A stretch of 64,000 bases of DNA from assembly GCF_002741015.1 (NCBI RefSeq), contig NZ_CP016616.1, positions 665,501-729,500 of the forward strand, in the 5' to 3' direction. Numbering within the stretch: position 1 is the first letter of the stretch; each line of letters begins with the position of its first letter. A program made the translations under genes and the position numbers. The notes under the pieces are model-generated. The model saw only the letters and a list, made by a program, of their open reading frames with translations. It made no database searches and was not told the DNA's origin. Of this stretch, positions 15,785-25,040 are shown one piece after another. This stretch comes from Microvirga ossetica. GTDB taxonomy: Bacteria; Pseudomonadota; Alphaproteobacteria; Rhizobiales; Beijerinckiaceae.

Positions 15785-18298
15785 TCAGATTACGAAGAAA
15801 TCCTTGTACGTCATTTTAAGGTTCTTCGAGAGCGTTGCAATCTGCACCTGAGCCTGGGAGCCTGTGCCGTCAGCGTCGTAGTACACTGCTCCAGTCTTCT
15901 TGTTGTAGATCAGGTGATCATCCTTATCGTGAGCCTTGGTACCCACATAGAAGTAGCCGCTCTTAAGCGCTCCAGGCTTTGTTGCTGAGCCCTTCCCAAT
16001 CGCCTTGAAGATGGAGTTCTCCAAGTAGATTGAGTCGTCCTTCACATTAAAGTCCGTGATCTTATCGATGTTGGACGACTTGTTTGGTTTGGTATCGAAG
16101 AAGAAGACATCTTTACCAGCGCCGCCGGTCAGGGTGTCCTTACCGGTTCCGCCGAAGAGCCAGTCATCTCCGCCGCCGCCAATGATTGAGTCATTGCCGC
16201 CCATGCCACGGATTGAATCATTACCATCAGTGCCGGTGATACGATCATTGGCTGGTGTCGTATCTCCCTGAATCGCTGGAGTCACTGTCACCGTTACAGT
16301 CGGTCCTTGAGGACCTTGCGGCCCGGTCGGTCCCTGAGGTCCAGTTGGTCCTTGAGGTCCTGGGTCGCCCTTTGGCCCCTGAGGGAACGTGATCTGGCCC
16401 TCAGGCATCTTCAGAAGGTCTGCTACGCTCAGCAGGCCATCGCTGAAGTGAATACCTTCAACCCCGATGATCGTTTCAGTGCCGAGGTTGCCGTCAAACA
16501 TCCATGTATCGGTCAGTGTGACAGAGCCATCAGCGTTCACCTTGAAGGAGAAATCCGTCCGTGCACCGCTGATGTCGAGATAGTCGTAGCCATCACCACC
16601 ATTGACGGAGTCGTTGCCACTACCGCTGACAATGGTGTCATTTCCGGCTCCGCCGTTCAGCGTGTCATCTCCAGCATCGCCAAAAATTGCGTCGCTACCT
16701 TCGCCACCACCGACCAAATCGTTGCCGTTGCCGCCGAACAGCCAGTCGTTGTCGTCACCGCCATCAATGGTGTCCCTGCCGTCATAGCCGCTGATGGTAT
16801 CAGCGCCAAGTTCACCCTTCAGGATGTTGAAGCCGCCGTTGCCCTCGACCACGTTTGCGAGTTCGTTGCCGGTTCCGTTGCTGCCGGTTTCAAGGGATAG
16901 GTTCTCGAAATTGGCTCCCAAGGTATAGCTCGTGGTGAACGATACCACCCTGTCAAATCCACCGCCATTACCCTCGATTACAACGTCTCCTTCGCTGACG
17001 ATGTAGGTGTCATCGCCGCCGCCCCCCGACAAGGTGTCAGACCCATCGTCACCGTTGCCACCACTGAGGGTGTCATTACCGTCACCCGTTGAGATGGAAT
17101 TGTTGCTGGCATTGCCCGTGATCTCGACGCTGCCCATCTCCGCCCAAACGGCATTCTCAACATTGTCTGCGAGAACGAACCAGCCACCGCCATGATATTC
17201 GGCGGTGTCCGTGCCACCATTGACGGATTCTTCAATCATAACCTCGCTGTTGCCATCAATGACGTAGTAGTCGTCACCAAGCCCACCAGAAAGTTGATCC
17301 CAACCGCCGCCACCGTAGATGGTATCGTCGCCATTGCCACCAACGATGGTGTTATCGTTCTCGTTTCCGTAACCGACGAAGTTACCCGTACCAGAGAATA
17401 CAAGGGTTTCGAAGTCGTTGCCGAGGGTGTATTCGTTCAGAGTCGTGACAATCGTATCGTTGCCGCCGCTGCCGAAATCTTGCACGACATCGTCGGTGCT
17501 GTTCACGTGATAGGTGTCGGAACCATTGCCACCAATCAGCGTGTCAGCGCCATCACCACCATCGAGCGTTGCCTCCGAATAGTATCCTGACTGATCGCCA
17601 ACGGCGATCTTGATCACGTTGTTGAGACCGTTGCCGACAAGAGAGTAGCTGCCACCTGATGGATAAACCATCAGGTTCTCGACGTTGTCAGTGAGGACAT
17701 AGGTGTTTACCGGGTTTGGATTGGATGGGTTGTAGTAATTGGTCTGGCGATAGATGACGGTGTCATTGCCACCATCGGCACCCTCAACAACCACATCACC
17801 CTTGCCGATCACGTAGGTGTCGTTGCCAGCGCCGCCTTCGAGCCGGTCACCCTCGTCCTGATCGTAGAAGCTTTCCGGCATAGACTGGCTGGCGGGAGTG
17901 TACGTCCCTCCGAAGAGAAGATCATCGCCATTGCCACCGATCAGTGTGTCGCCGCCACCGACGACGCCGGGAGACATGGCGTTACCACCCTGAAGAGTGT
18001 CGTTGCCATCACCGCCCGTGATGCTGTTATTCAAATCATTGCCGGTGCCGTTGAAGTTCCCGCTACCGGAGTATTCAAGATTTTCCAGCGTTGTCGGACC
18101 CGGCATTTGTGTCGGGCTCGGCGGATAATACCCACTCCATGGTAGGGTATAGGTGCTCAGCGATGTTCGGACCGTATCGTTTCCGCCTGCATCGGCAATC
18201 GCTACATTCTGATGATCGACAACAAAGAGGGTGTCCCCTGCGCCTCCGACCAAAGTATCGCCACCGGCAGTGCTGGTTTGCGTATCCTGATATGTCAT
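15785..18298 (-). CDS. Large RTX repeat exoprotein with collagen-like segment
   Basis: 837 aa. There is no signal peptide; RTX nonapeptides start almost at once (STAGGDTLVGGAGDTLFVVD) and recur in about eight blocks alternating with NxVxxSxxxYTLxxxxENL beta-roll units. These are typical of large Ca-binding exoproteins of rhizobia. At ~639-666 lies a run of G-x-y triplets (GPKGDPGPQGPTGPQ continuing), a collagen-like rod rare in RTX proteins. It is followed by another RTX block and the C-terminal secretion domain shared with the 14339 gene. It was probably secreted by a type I system encoded elsewhere. Confidence 0.85.
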   Translation of the reverse strand: MTYQDTQTSTAGGDTLVGGAGDTLFVVDHQNVAIADAGGNDTVRTSLSTYTLPWSGYYPPSPTQMPGPTTLENLEYSGSGNFNGTGNDLNNSITGGDGNDTLQGGNAMSPGVVGGGDTLIGGNGDDLLFGGTYTPASQSMPESFYDQDEGDRLEGGAGNDTYVIGKGDVVVEGADGGNDTVIYRQTNYYNPSNPNPVNTYVLTDNVENLMVYPSGGSYSLVGNGLNNVIKIAVGDQSGYYSEATLDGGDGADTLIGGNGSDTYHVNSTDDVVQDFGSGGNDTIVTTLNEYTLGNDFETLVFSGTGNFVGYGNENDNTIVGGNGDDTIYGGGGWDQLSGGLGDDYYVIDGNSEVMIEESVNGGTDTAEYHGGGWFVLADNVENAVWAEMGSVEITGNASNNSISTGDGNDTLSGGNGDDGSDTLSGGGGDDTYIVSEGDVVIEGNGGGFDRVVSFTTSYTLGANFENLSLETGSNGTGNELANVVEGNGGFNILKGELGADTISGYDGRDTIDGGDDNDWLFGGNGNDLVGGGEGSDAIFGDAGDDTLNGGAGNDTIVSGSGNDSVNGGDGYDYLDISGARTDFSFKVNADGSVTLTDTWMFDGNLGTETIIGVEGIHFSDGLLSVADLLKMPEGQITFPQGPKGDPGPQGPTGPQGPTGPQGPQGPTVTVTVTPAIQGDTTPANDRITGTDGNDSIRGMGGNDSIIGGGGDDWLFGGTGKDTLTGGAGKDVFFFDTKPNKSSNIDKITDFNVKDDSIYLENSIFKAIGKGSATKPGALKSGYFYVGTKAHDKDDHLIYNKKTGAVYYDADGTGSQAQVQIATLSKNLKMTYKDFFVI

Positions 18299-18524
18299 TT
18301 AGTCCCCCAAAGCAACAAAGTAACTAATAGGCACGTCTGTGCGACGGCCAAGCTCGTTAAAACGTGGTCCTCGTCAAAGCCACTACCGTTTGAGGTCAAC
18401 AAGGTTCGGTTATCATTCTTTTGGCGGGCGCTTTACTGTGTAATTACGCAGGCACCCCGTCCGCACGGAGGTTGGGGCGGACACAGTCTGAAGATCGAAC
18501 CCTCGTTATACGGGTAGTACTCTT

Positions 18525-19125
18525 TTATACTTTTGGCTCGAATGCTTGAACGCGGTGATATTCGAACGCGCCCGCGTTTGACTGTACAATATACAGGCCC
18601 CTTTCATCTGACTTGTGAAAGGAAGACAAAATCTTGTGATAAGAAGACAAATCTTTGAGTTTTTGAGTAATTGTCCACGCCCCTTTCCGAATTGAGGTTC
18701 GGGCGGAAACAGTCTGAAGGATTGTCTTGACCGCGTTGGTTCCCGAGCCGAGACGAGCCGTGTCAACGACCCTGCCTATGTCCGCTCCCCCCTTGGCAGC
18801 CCACAAGGCCCGATAACCGTTGGTCACCTTGCGCTGAATGACGGCGGGTCTGAGCGCGCGTTCGCAGGCGTTGTTCGTCGCGTCAACCATGCCGGGCCTA
18901 TAGGCGAAGTCAAAAGCTGATCGCGGGCTCACCGGAACTTGTTCTGAGGTCGCGGGCCAGATCGCAGGCTGTCGGCGCGGCCAGGATCGCCTCCAGACTG
19001 CGCTTCAGAGCGTGGCGCTTGTGGGCAAGGGTCGAGGCGGCAAGCGTTACGACCTCATCCGCCAGGGCAAAGGCCCGGTGCAGCCACAGCTTGAGACGCA
19101 ATGGAAGGACATCCGCGCTGGCCTC
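18525..19125 (-). mobile_element. IS66-family transposase remnant
   Basis: Two overlapping minus-strand frames (18910-19101 and 18525-18932) together give the C-terminal part of an IS66 transposase: RLKLWLHRAFALADEVV, then after a frameshift GMVDATNNACERALRPAVIQ and VTNGYRALWAAKGGADIG, the conserved end of the DDE domain. The N-terminal two thirds are missing. The right edge at ~19125 cuts directly into a duplicated small gene. Confidence 0.75.
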
Positions 19126-19349
19126 ACATTCGCGGCGGCGCGGGCTTGCCAGCGGTCGTTAAGGGGAGCGGCTCCCTTCAGAGTAGCACGAGGATCGAAC
19201 TCGTCGGCGACGGCAGGCAGTGGAAGACCGAGAAAGACAATCAGAAGACCAGAGGCGACTGCGAGACTCACCGCTAGTCGTGGATTTTTGTTCCGCCGTA
19301 GCCACCGGTATCCAACCCGTCGCCCAATCAGTACGGCCCTGTCAGCCAT
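19126..19349 (-). pseudogene. Truncated copy of the 13616 exported protein
   Basis: Starts at the ATG at 19349. The segment PLPAVADEFDPRATLKGAAPLNDRWQA matches the intact gene (ADEFDLLAAIKGAAPLNDLWQA). Homology stops at ~19126 where IS66 sequence begins. Upstream DNA also matches that of the intact copy (shared TCATCGTC and AGAGCTACTAT-like stretches), so promoter and gene were duplicated together and then the copy was destroyed. Confidence 0.6.
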
Positions 19350-19563
19350 GATTTCCCCCGAGATGGAGGTCATCGTCAGGTACGTGGCTGAAAGAACTAT
19401 TGCTTAATCCACACTGATCGGGAGCTACTATCCGGATGACACCTGCTGCGCCCCATACATCAGAACGCTGCGATGCGGCGGCGCTGCGGAGGTAAAAACT
19501 TAACTTCAGGCTGGCAGTGTTGTTCGAACCAGCGGCGTGAAGGGCGCAGGAGACCTCAGCACA

Positions 19564-19875
19564 GTGGGTGGACATGTCATAGTCCTAGTCGTCGCATATT
19601 TCATGACGATCAATGTCGTGGCGTTCACCGCATTCGCATGGGACAAACACCGCGCCAGGACTAACCGCTGGCGGATACAGGAGAGCACCCTTCTCACCAT
19701 CGCAGCAATTGGCGGGATTGTTGGTGCCATTACCACTCAGCACTGGATGCGACACAAGACCCGCAAGGAACCCTTTCGTACGAATCTTTACATGATCGCA
19801 GGTGCCCATTTGGCGATCCTTGTCATGATGCTCATCCCCGCCGTCCGGGGCGCTATCCTGTCGGCTATCTCCTGA
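19564..19875 (+). CDS. DUF1294 family membrane protein
   Basis: About 103 aa from the GTG at 19564; the frame opens at 19537. Family hallmarks: NVVAFTAFAWDKHRAR, WRIQESTLLTIAAIGG, a GAITTQHWMRHKTRKEPF motif, then a last membrane helix. DUF1294 proteins are small inner-membrane proteins of unknown function, often fused to cold-shock or excalibur domains; here the domain stands alone. Length is normal. Confidence 0.85.
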   Translation: MGGHVIVLVVAYFMTINVVAFTAFAWDKHRARTNRWRIQESTLLTIAAIGGIVGAITTQHWMRHKTRKEPFRTNLYMIAGAHLAILVMMLIPAVRGAILSAIS

Positions 19876-19921
19876 GACGTACATTCTTCAGAGGCTTTCC
19901 TACCTGCTAAGTCACAAGCCG

Positions 19922-20188
19922 ATGCGTGTCGATCTCAGGGACCAGAAACATCTATGGGGAAGTTGTGGGCGCGACCGGATTGTCAACCTGAACTGGCAGT
20001 TGATTTTCGCGCCGAAAACGGTCTTGGAGTTCGCGGTTGTCCACGAACTCTGCCATCTCCGGCATCGTAATCATGACCTAGAGTTCTGGAACTCGGACGG
20101 CGCGATCCTGCCGGACTGAGAGAGTCGAAAAACATGGCTGGACAGGCACGAGAACTTCCTAGTACTGCAAAGAGTTGATGCAGCTTAG
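19922..20188 (+). pseudogene. YgjP/DUF45-type metallopeptidase remnant
   Basis: The conserved core is present: LRDQKHLWGSCGRDRIVNLNW, then the zinc motif VVHELCHLRHRNHDLEFW (HExxH plus downstream His). The N-terminal half is missing. After LPD the expected Trp codon is TGA (20117-20119), and the frame then continues with ESRKTWLDRHENF to a stop at 20188. Truncation plus nonsense marks a dead gene. Confidence 0.75.
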
Positions 20189-20266
20189 ACCTTCTTCCAC
20201 TCACACGGTCGGCGTCCCACAACTTCGGCCAGATCGGCAATTGCATATCTCTGGAGAAGCACACTA

Positions 20267-20803
20267 ATGAGCCCTGAAAGCAACCAATTATCGTTTAGCC
20301 CCGAATACGAGGCTGCCGTACATGATCTCGTTGACAAGCTGGTTGACGAGCTAACGCTCTACCAAGACACCCCGTTATCGCGAACAGTGGAGATTGCAGA
20401 GCAAACGGAAACATCGCTTGTAGTTATATGCGAAAGCAAAATGCTTCTGGATGGCAGCGATGATCTTCCTGCAATAGGGTTGAAGAGCGAGGTTCATATA
20501 GAGACATGGACAATACGTCTTACGTGGCCCTCTCGCGACAAATGTGAGGGGTTGTCTCAGGATTTTGAATGGGAGATGGTTCAGCAGGAGGACGGTGGGG
20601 TCACCTGGGACGATCCCGCAATCTCAGATGACCTCGTTCAAGAAGCCATCGAAAGGCTTTGGAAGCCGGAGGTTGCTGACAATCTGATTGAGTGGTTTGG
20701 CGATAGCTCCAAGGTTTCATTGGACCTCTATCCCGCTCGGCTACGCCCCTTTCTTCGATCCTGCCTGGAGAAGGATGGAGGGACTGGTGCGACGGACGCC
20801 TAG
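20267..20803 (+). CDS. Hypothetical acidic protein
   Basis: 178 aa, soluble and acidic, no signal peptide or membrane segment. It has a mixed alpha/beta look (VHDLVDKLVDELTLYQD, VHIETWTIRLTWPSRDK). GGAGA lies 9 bp before the ATG. No family is recognised. It stands alone, convergent with the DoxX remnant. Confidence 0.5.
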   Translation: MSPESNQLSFSPEYEAAVHDLVDKLVDELTLYQDTPLSRTVEIAEQTETSLVVICESKMLLDGSDDLPAIGLKSEVHIETWTIRLTWPSRDKCEGLSQDFEWEMVQQEDGGVTWDDPAISDDLVQEAIERLWKPEVADNLIEWFGDSSKVSLDLYPARLRPFLRSCLEKDGGTGATDA

Positions 20804-20819
20804 CCGCCGTCGCCTCTCG

Positions 20820-21183
20820 TCACCGCAAGCAGGTCCGGCTCCATCCTCCTGGCCCGCTGGCGAAGTAGAATAGCAACCCTCCGATGATGGCAAGGCCCTG
20901 GAAGAAATCCACATTCTGCCGGGGGCGGAAGATCAATACTACCGCTGATTGGCCGTAGGTCATCCAAAGGGTCAACGCGGTAAATCCGATCAGAACCACG
21001 GCCGTCCGGCGCGGCCACAGGCCAACGATCAGAGCTAGGGGGCCGAGAACCTCCACCGCCACCAGCAGCCCGGCAACGACTTCTGGATACGGCAGGCCCT
21101 TGGCCGCGAGTGAGGACGCGAAGGCCGAAAAGGTCATAAGTTTGTTGAAGCCGGAGGGCAGGAAAAGGGCCGCGACAAGCAGG
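20820..21183 (-). pseudogene. DoxX-like membrane protein, 5' end removed by IS21
   Basis: The frame reads LLVAALFLPSGFNKLMTFSA, PYPEVVAGLLVAVEVLGPLA, LTLWMTYGQS and so on: the four-helix DoxX/DoxD family, small inner-membrane proteins linked to redox stress. The N-terminal residues before LLVAALF are replaced by IS21 sequence starting at 21184, so the natural start is lost. An ATG inside the IS end could still give a fusion. Confidence 0.75.
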
Positions 21184-21304
21184 TGAGAACGGCGGTGCAA
21201 AATTTGACCACGGTAGCGGCGGGATAGACCCGCTGCGGGCGGCGCAAAAGTCGTCCACCTATTCCCTTTCTGCCGGTTGCAGGGAGGGCTGGGGGATTTT
21301 CACC

Positions 21305-22792
21305 GTGGAACTTTACCGGAAGGTTCGGCTGGCGTGCTCTGAAGGCATGAGCCAGCGCGAGGCGGCGAAGCATTTCAACATATCGCGCGACAGCGTTCGC
21401 AAGATGATGGCCTATGCGGAGCCGCCCGGCTATCGGCGTCATGCTCCTGTCCGGCGCCCGAAGCTGGAAACGTTCGTCCCGATCATCGATGCCTGGCTGG
21501 AGGGCGATCGGTCGGTTCACCGCAAGCAACGCCATACGGCGAAGCGGGTGTTTGACCGGCTCCGGGAGGAGCATGGGTTCACCGGCGGCTATACGACGAT
21601 CAAAGACTACATCCGCGAGCGCGAGCGGCGATGCCAGGAGATGTTTGTGCCGCTGTCGCACCCACCCGGCCATGCGCAGGCCGACTTCGGGGAGGCGGTG
21701 GTCGTGATCGGCGGGGTGGAGCAGAAAGCGCATTTCTTCGTGCTTGATCTTCCGCACAGCGATGCGTGTTTCGTCCGGGCCTATCCCGCGGCTGTGTCTG
21801 AGGCCTGGGTGGACGGCCACATCCAGGCCTTTGCCTTCTTCGGTGCGGTGCCGCAGTCGGTGCTCTATGACAATGACCGCTGCCTGGTGGCAAAGATCCT
21901 GCCGGACGGGACGCGCAAGCGGGCGGCGTTGTTCAGTGGTTTCCTGTCGCACTACGTGATCCGGGATCGCTACGGTCGTCCGGGCAAGGGGAACGACAAA
22001 GGGAATGTGGAGGGCCTCGTCGGTTATTCCCGTCGCAACTTCATGGTGCCAATCCCGAACTTCCCGAGCTGGGAGACCTTCAACACCTGGCTGGAGGGGC
22101 AATGCCGCAAGCGGCAGGATGACAAGCTGCGGGGGCCGGCCGAGACGATCGGCCAGCGCCTGCAGCGGGATACCGCGGCCATGCGTCCCCTGCCGGCCTC
22201 GCCATTTGAGGCCTGCGATCAGGCCAGCGGGCGCGTCTCATCGCAGTCGCTCGTGCGCTACAAGACCAACGACTACTCGGTGCCCGTGGCCTGGGGCCAT
22301 CAGGATGTCTGGATCCGGGGCTATGTCGACGAGGTGGTGATCGGCTGCCGCAGCGAGGTCATTGCGCGCCATCCCCGCAGCTACGAGCGGGAAGAGGTGA
22401 TCTTTAATCCGCTACATTACCTCCCGTTGATCGAGAACAAGATCAACGCACTCGATCAGGCCGCTCCTTTGCAGGGATGGGACCTGCCCGAGGAGTTCGC
22501 GACCTTGCGCGGCTTGATGGAAGTCCGCATGAACAAGCAGGGCCGGCGCGAATATGTGCAGGTGCTGCGGCTGCTGGAACTCTTCAATCTCCCGGATCTC
22601 CATGCTGCGGTGAAGCAGGCCCTGCAGATGGGGGCGATCGGCTTCGATGCGGTCAAGCATCTGGTCCTGTGCCGGGTGGAGCGCAGACCGCCGCGGCTGG
22701 ACCTCGATGTTTACCCCTATCTGCCGAAAGCCAGGGTCGAGAAGACATCGGCGGCGGCCTATATGTGCCTGATCTCGGAGGATGCCGCATGA
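21305..22792 (+). CDS. istA: IS21 transposase IstA
   Basis: 495 aa, full length. An N-terminal helix-turn-helix (SEGMSQREAAKHFNISRDSV) binds the IS ends. It is followed by an integrase-like DDE core (HAQADFGEAVVVIGG with the first Asp, VLYDNDRC with the second Asp, then KGNVEGLVGYSRRNF with the Glu) and a C-terminal beta domain. The stop overlaps the istB start (ATGA), the usual coupling in this family. The protein is identical to that of copy 2. Confidence 0.95.
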   Translation: MELYRKVRLACSEGMSQREAAKHFNISRDSVRKMMAYAEPPGYRRHAPVRRPKLETFVPIIDAWLEGDRSVHRKQRHTAKRVFDRLREEHGFTGGYTTIKDYIRERERRCQEMFVPLSHPPGHAQADFGEAVVVIGGVEQKAHFFVLDLPHSDACFVRAYPAAVSEAWVDGHIQAFAFFGAVPQSVLYDNDRCLVAKILPDGTRKRAALFSGFLSHYVIRDRYGRPGKGNDKGNVEGLVGYSRRNFMVPIPNFPSWETFNTWLEGQCRKRQDDKLRGPAETIGQRLQRDTAAMRPLPASPFEACDQASGRVSSQSLVRYKTNDYSVPVAWGHQDVWIRGYVDEVVIGCRSEVIARHPRSYEREEVIFNPLHYLPLIENKINALDQAAPLQGWDLPEEFATLRGLMEVRMNKQGRREYVQVLRLLELFNLPDLHAAVKQALQMGAIGFDAVKHLVLCRVERRPPRLDLDVYPYLPKARVEKTSAAAYMCLISEDAA

Positions 22793-23556
22793 GCGCTGAA
22801 GCTCCCGAGATTTTGCTCGCCCACCACCTCAAGGCGCTCAAACTGCCCACATTCCTGCGCGAGCACCAGAAGCTGGCCCGCCAATGCGCCACCGAGGGGC
22901 TTGACCATGTCCGCTTCTTGGCCCGGCTCGTGGAGATGGAGCTGATCGACCGCGAGCGGCGGATGGTCGAGCGGCGCATCAAGACCGCGAAGTTCCCGGC
23001 CGTCAAAAGCCTCGACAGCTTCGACTTCGCCGCCATCCCGAGACTGAACAAGATGCAGGTCCTAGAGCTGGCGCGTGGCGAGTGGATCGAGCGGCGCGAG
23101 AATGTCATTGCCCTCGGCCCCTCCGGCACCGGCAAGACCCATATCGCCCTGGGGCTCGGGCTGGCCGCCTGCCAAAGGGGACTGTCCGTCGGCTTCACCA
23201 CAGCCTCTGCCCTGGTCAGCGAGATGATGGAGGCCCGTGACGAGCGCCGCCTGCTTCGTCTCCAGAGGCAGATGGCCGGATACAAGCTGCTGATCATCGA
23301 CGAACTGGGCTTCGTGCCCCTCTCGAAGACCGGGGCGGAGCTGCTGTTCGAGCTGATCTCGCGACGCTACGAACGCGGCGCCACCCTCATAACCAGCAAT
23401 CTGCCCTTTGACGAATGGACCGAGACCCTTGGCTCAGAACGCCTTACGGGCGCACTTCTCGACCGACTGACCCACCATGTCAGCATCCTCGAGATGAACG
23501 GCGAGAGCTACCGTCTTGCTCATAGCCGATCGCGCAAACGGCAAACATCGTCCTGA
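22789..23556 (+). CDS. istB: IS21 helper ATPase IstB
   Basis: 255 aa from the ATG at 22789; a longer frame from 22477 is an artefact overlapping istA. It is an AAA+ DnaC-like ATPase: Walker A in GPSGTGKTHIALG, Walker B in LLIIDELGFVP, sensor region TLITSNLPFDEW. It assembles on target DNA and activates IstA. Intact. Confidence 0.95.
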   Translation: MSAEAPEILLAHHLKALKLPTFLREHQKLARQCATEGLDHVRFLARLVEMELIDRERRMVERRIKTAKFPAVKSLDSFDFAAIPRLNKMQVLELARGEWIERRENVIALGPSGTGKTHIALGLGLAACQRGLSVGFTTASALVSEMMEARDERRLLRLQRQMAGYKLLIIDELGFVPLSKTGAELLFELISRRYERGATLITSNLPFDEWTETLGSERLTGALLDRLTHHVSILEMNGESYRLAHSRSRKRQTSS

Positions 23557-23699
23557 AATCAACCCGATGACAATTGGCCCAGGGGGCCAATGCGCCATGG
23601 CACGCGCCAGCTATGTGGTCAGCGCGCCCGCCACTGGCCCAGTTTTGCGCCGCCCCGTGGTCGACTTTTGAACCGCCGTTGACACGAAAATCTGCGAAG

Positions 23700-24935
23700 A
23701 TGAGCCCGAGGGCTCTCCAGGCGCACTTGGATAGGCTCAACGCCGATCTCCCGGATCACTGCTCGGCGTGGGCCTCAAGGCATGGCAAGCCAATGGTGTA
23801 CTTCCGGAAGAAGGGGGTCACAGGCACCAAGCCCTTTCGTATGTTCTCAGATTTGTACACCGAGCGGGCACAGTTCTTTGCCGATTATGCCACGTGTCTT
23901 GAAGGGCAGCCGCCGCCCAAGCACCGGGTCCAAGTTCAAAACAAGGTCCGACCAGAGGAAGAGCAGAAGCTCACAACTGAACACACTTTGCGCTGGCTCT
24001 GCGAGGACTACTTTGCGAACTGCACCGAGTGGAAAATGCTCAAGAAAGATGGCAAGCGGGCTCGCCGCCTTGTATTCGAGAGCATCTGGTGTGAGCCGAT
24101 TAGCCCAGGTTCGAAGTTCACTTTTGGGGATTGCCCCCTAACAAGCTTCAATACCAAGTCGGTCGAAATTCTCCACAAGCGGGCTGCCAAATGGCAGAAG
24201 GTTGAAGATGGGAAGGGCGACCTGATCGAGAAGCCTCTCACGCCTGAGGCAGGCAACAGTCGCGTAAAGTACCTGCGTGGCCTCTTAGCATACGCCAAAG
24301 TCGCCTATCCTCATCTCGTGCCTACGAACTGGGCCAAGGACGTGCCCTACTACAGGGGCTCCAGCAAAGGGCTGCACACTTGGACATTGGACGAAATCGA
24401 CCTTTTTCGGTCCGAATACGAAATCGGCACGAAGGAGCGGCTTGCGTTCGAAATCCTGTTCTACACAGGCCAACGCCGTGGCGATTTCGTGGACCTCGGC
24501 TGGCACAAACTGCGCAATGGTCTCCTGACAGTTGTCCAGGAAAAGAACCGGGGCACGGAAAAGGAGGCGACCGCCTATATTCCGATTCTGCCGCCGCTCC
24601 AAGCGGTGCTCGATGCCAGCAGGGCTAAAGGCGTCCTCGGAGGCACAGTCTGGTTCGTCCAGGAAAACGGCCAGCCGTATACGAAGGAGAGCTTCGGGAA
24701 CTGGTTTCGGGACGTATGCGACAGGATTGGACTGACTGGGTGCTCAGCCCACGGGCTGCGTAAAGCCTGTGTGGTCCATCTGGTCAGTGAGGACTACACC
24801 CCGCACGACATCATGGCAGTCACTGGACACAGGACCCTGAAAGAGATCGACCGCTACTCCCGCGAGTACGCCCGCCAGCAACGTGCAGAAGCGGTCCTCG
24901 ACAAATGGATCAAGAAGTACGAGCAGGCGGCCTGA
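23700..24935 (+). CDS. Tyrosine recombinase / phage-type integrase
   Basis: 411 aa from the ATG at 23700, 16 bp after the IS21 right end. The catalytic set is complete: Arg in FYTGQRRGDFVDL, Lys in the beta-hairpin (VVQEKNRGTEK), HxxR in SAHGLRKACVV, His in VTGHRTLKEI and Tyr in DRYSREYAR. The N-terminus has an SAM-like core-binding domain (~75-215). It would catalyse site-specific integration or excision of a mobile element. The inserted IS sits just upstream and has probably replaced its promoter. Inverted repeats that could be its binding sites lie just downstream. Confidence 0.85.
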   Translation: MSPRALQAHLDRLNADLPDHCSAWASRHGKPMVYFRKKGVTGTKPFRMFSDLYTERAQFFADYATCLEGQPPPKHRVQVQNKVRPEEEQKLTTEHTLRWLCEDYFANCTEWKMLKKDGKRARRLVFESIWCEPISPGSKFTFGDCPLTSFNTKSVEILHKRAAKWQKVEDGKGDLIEKPLTPEAGNSRVKYLRGLLAYAKVAYPHLVPTNWAKDVPYYRGSSKGLHTWTLDEIDLFRSEYEIGTKERLAFEILFYTGQRRGDFVDLGWHKLRNGLLTVVQEKNRGTEKEATAYIPILPPLQAVLDASRAKGVLGGTVWFVQENGQPYTKESFGNWFRDVCDRIGLTGCSAHGLRKACVVHLVSEDYTPHDIMAVTGHRTLKEIDRYSREYARQQRAEAVLDKWIKKYEQAA

Positions 24936-24953
24936 GAATCGGGCCTAACGGAG

Positions 24954-24980
24954 AGCCGTCCCTTAAGGGGCGGCTTTCTC
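24954..24980 (+). terminator. Rho-independent terminator of the recombinase gene
   Basis: Stem AGCCGTCCC and GGGGCGGCT (one G-U pair) around a TTAA loop, then TTTCTCATTTT. It is 18 bp after the recombinase stop, on the coding strand. Confidence 0.8.
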
Positions 24981-25040
24981 ATTTTGAACGTCGCCGCTTT
25001 GATCTTCACGGTCGCCTCAGGAACGGATCATGACCGTTTT

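Larger units (their letters stand above)
21184..23684 (+). mobile_element. IS21-family insertion sequence, copy 1 (2501 bp)
   Basis: The ends were placed by comparing the two copies in the window. The left end starts TGAGAACGGCGGTGCAAAAT and the right end, read inward, starts TGTCAACGGCGGTTCAAAAG. These match in most positions and have the TG...CA termini of the family. The copy contains istA and istB. No target duplication was found (left flank ...AAGCAGG, right flank CGAAAATC...). Confidence 0.9.

Noticed and set aside
15785..18298. Several open frames on the plus strand opposite the RTX genes (for example 16307-16900 and 17192-17590)
   Set aside because: They mirror the glycine/aspartate repeats of the RTX proteins; repeat-rich high-GC genes always leave such shadows. 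No ribosome sites.
21134..22102. Long minus-strand frame inside IS21 copy 1 (and its mirror at 39630-40649)
   Set aside because: Antisense shadow of istA; composition is Arg/His-rich and the same frame appears in both copies only because the IS is repeated.
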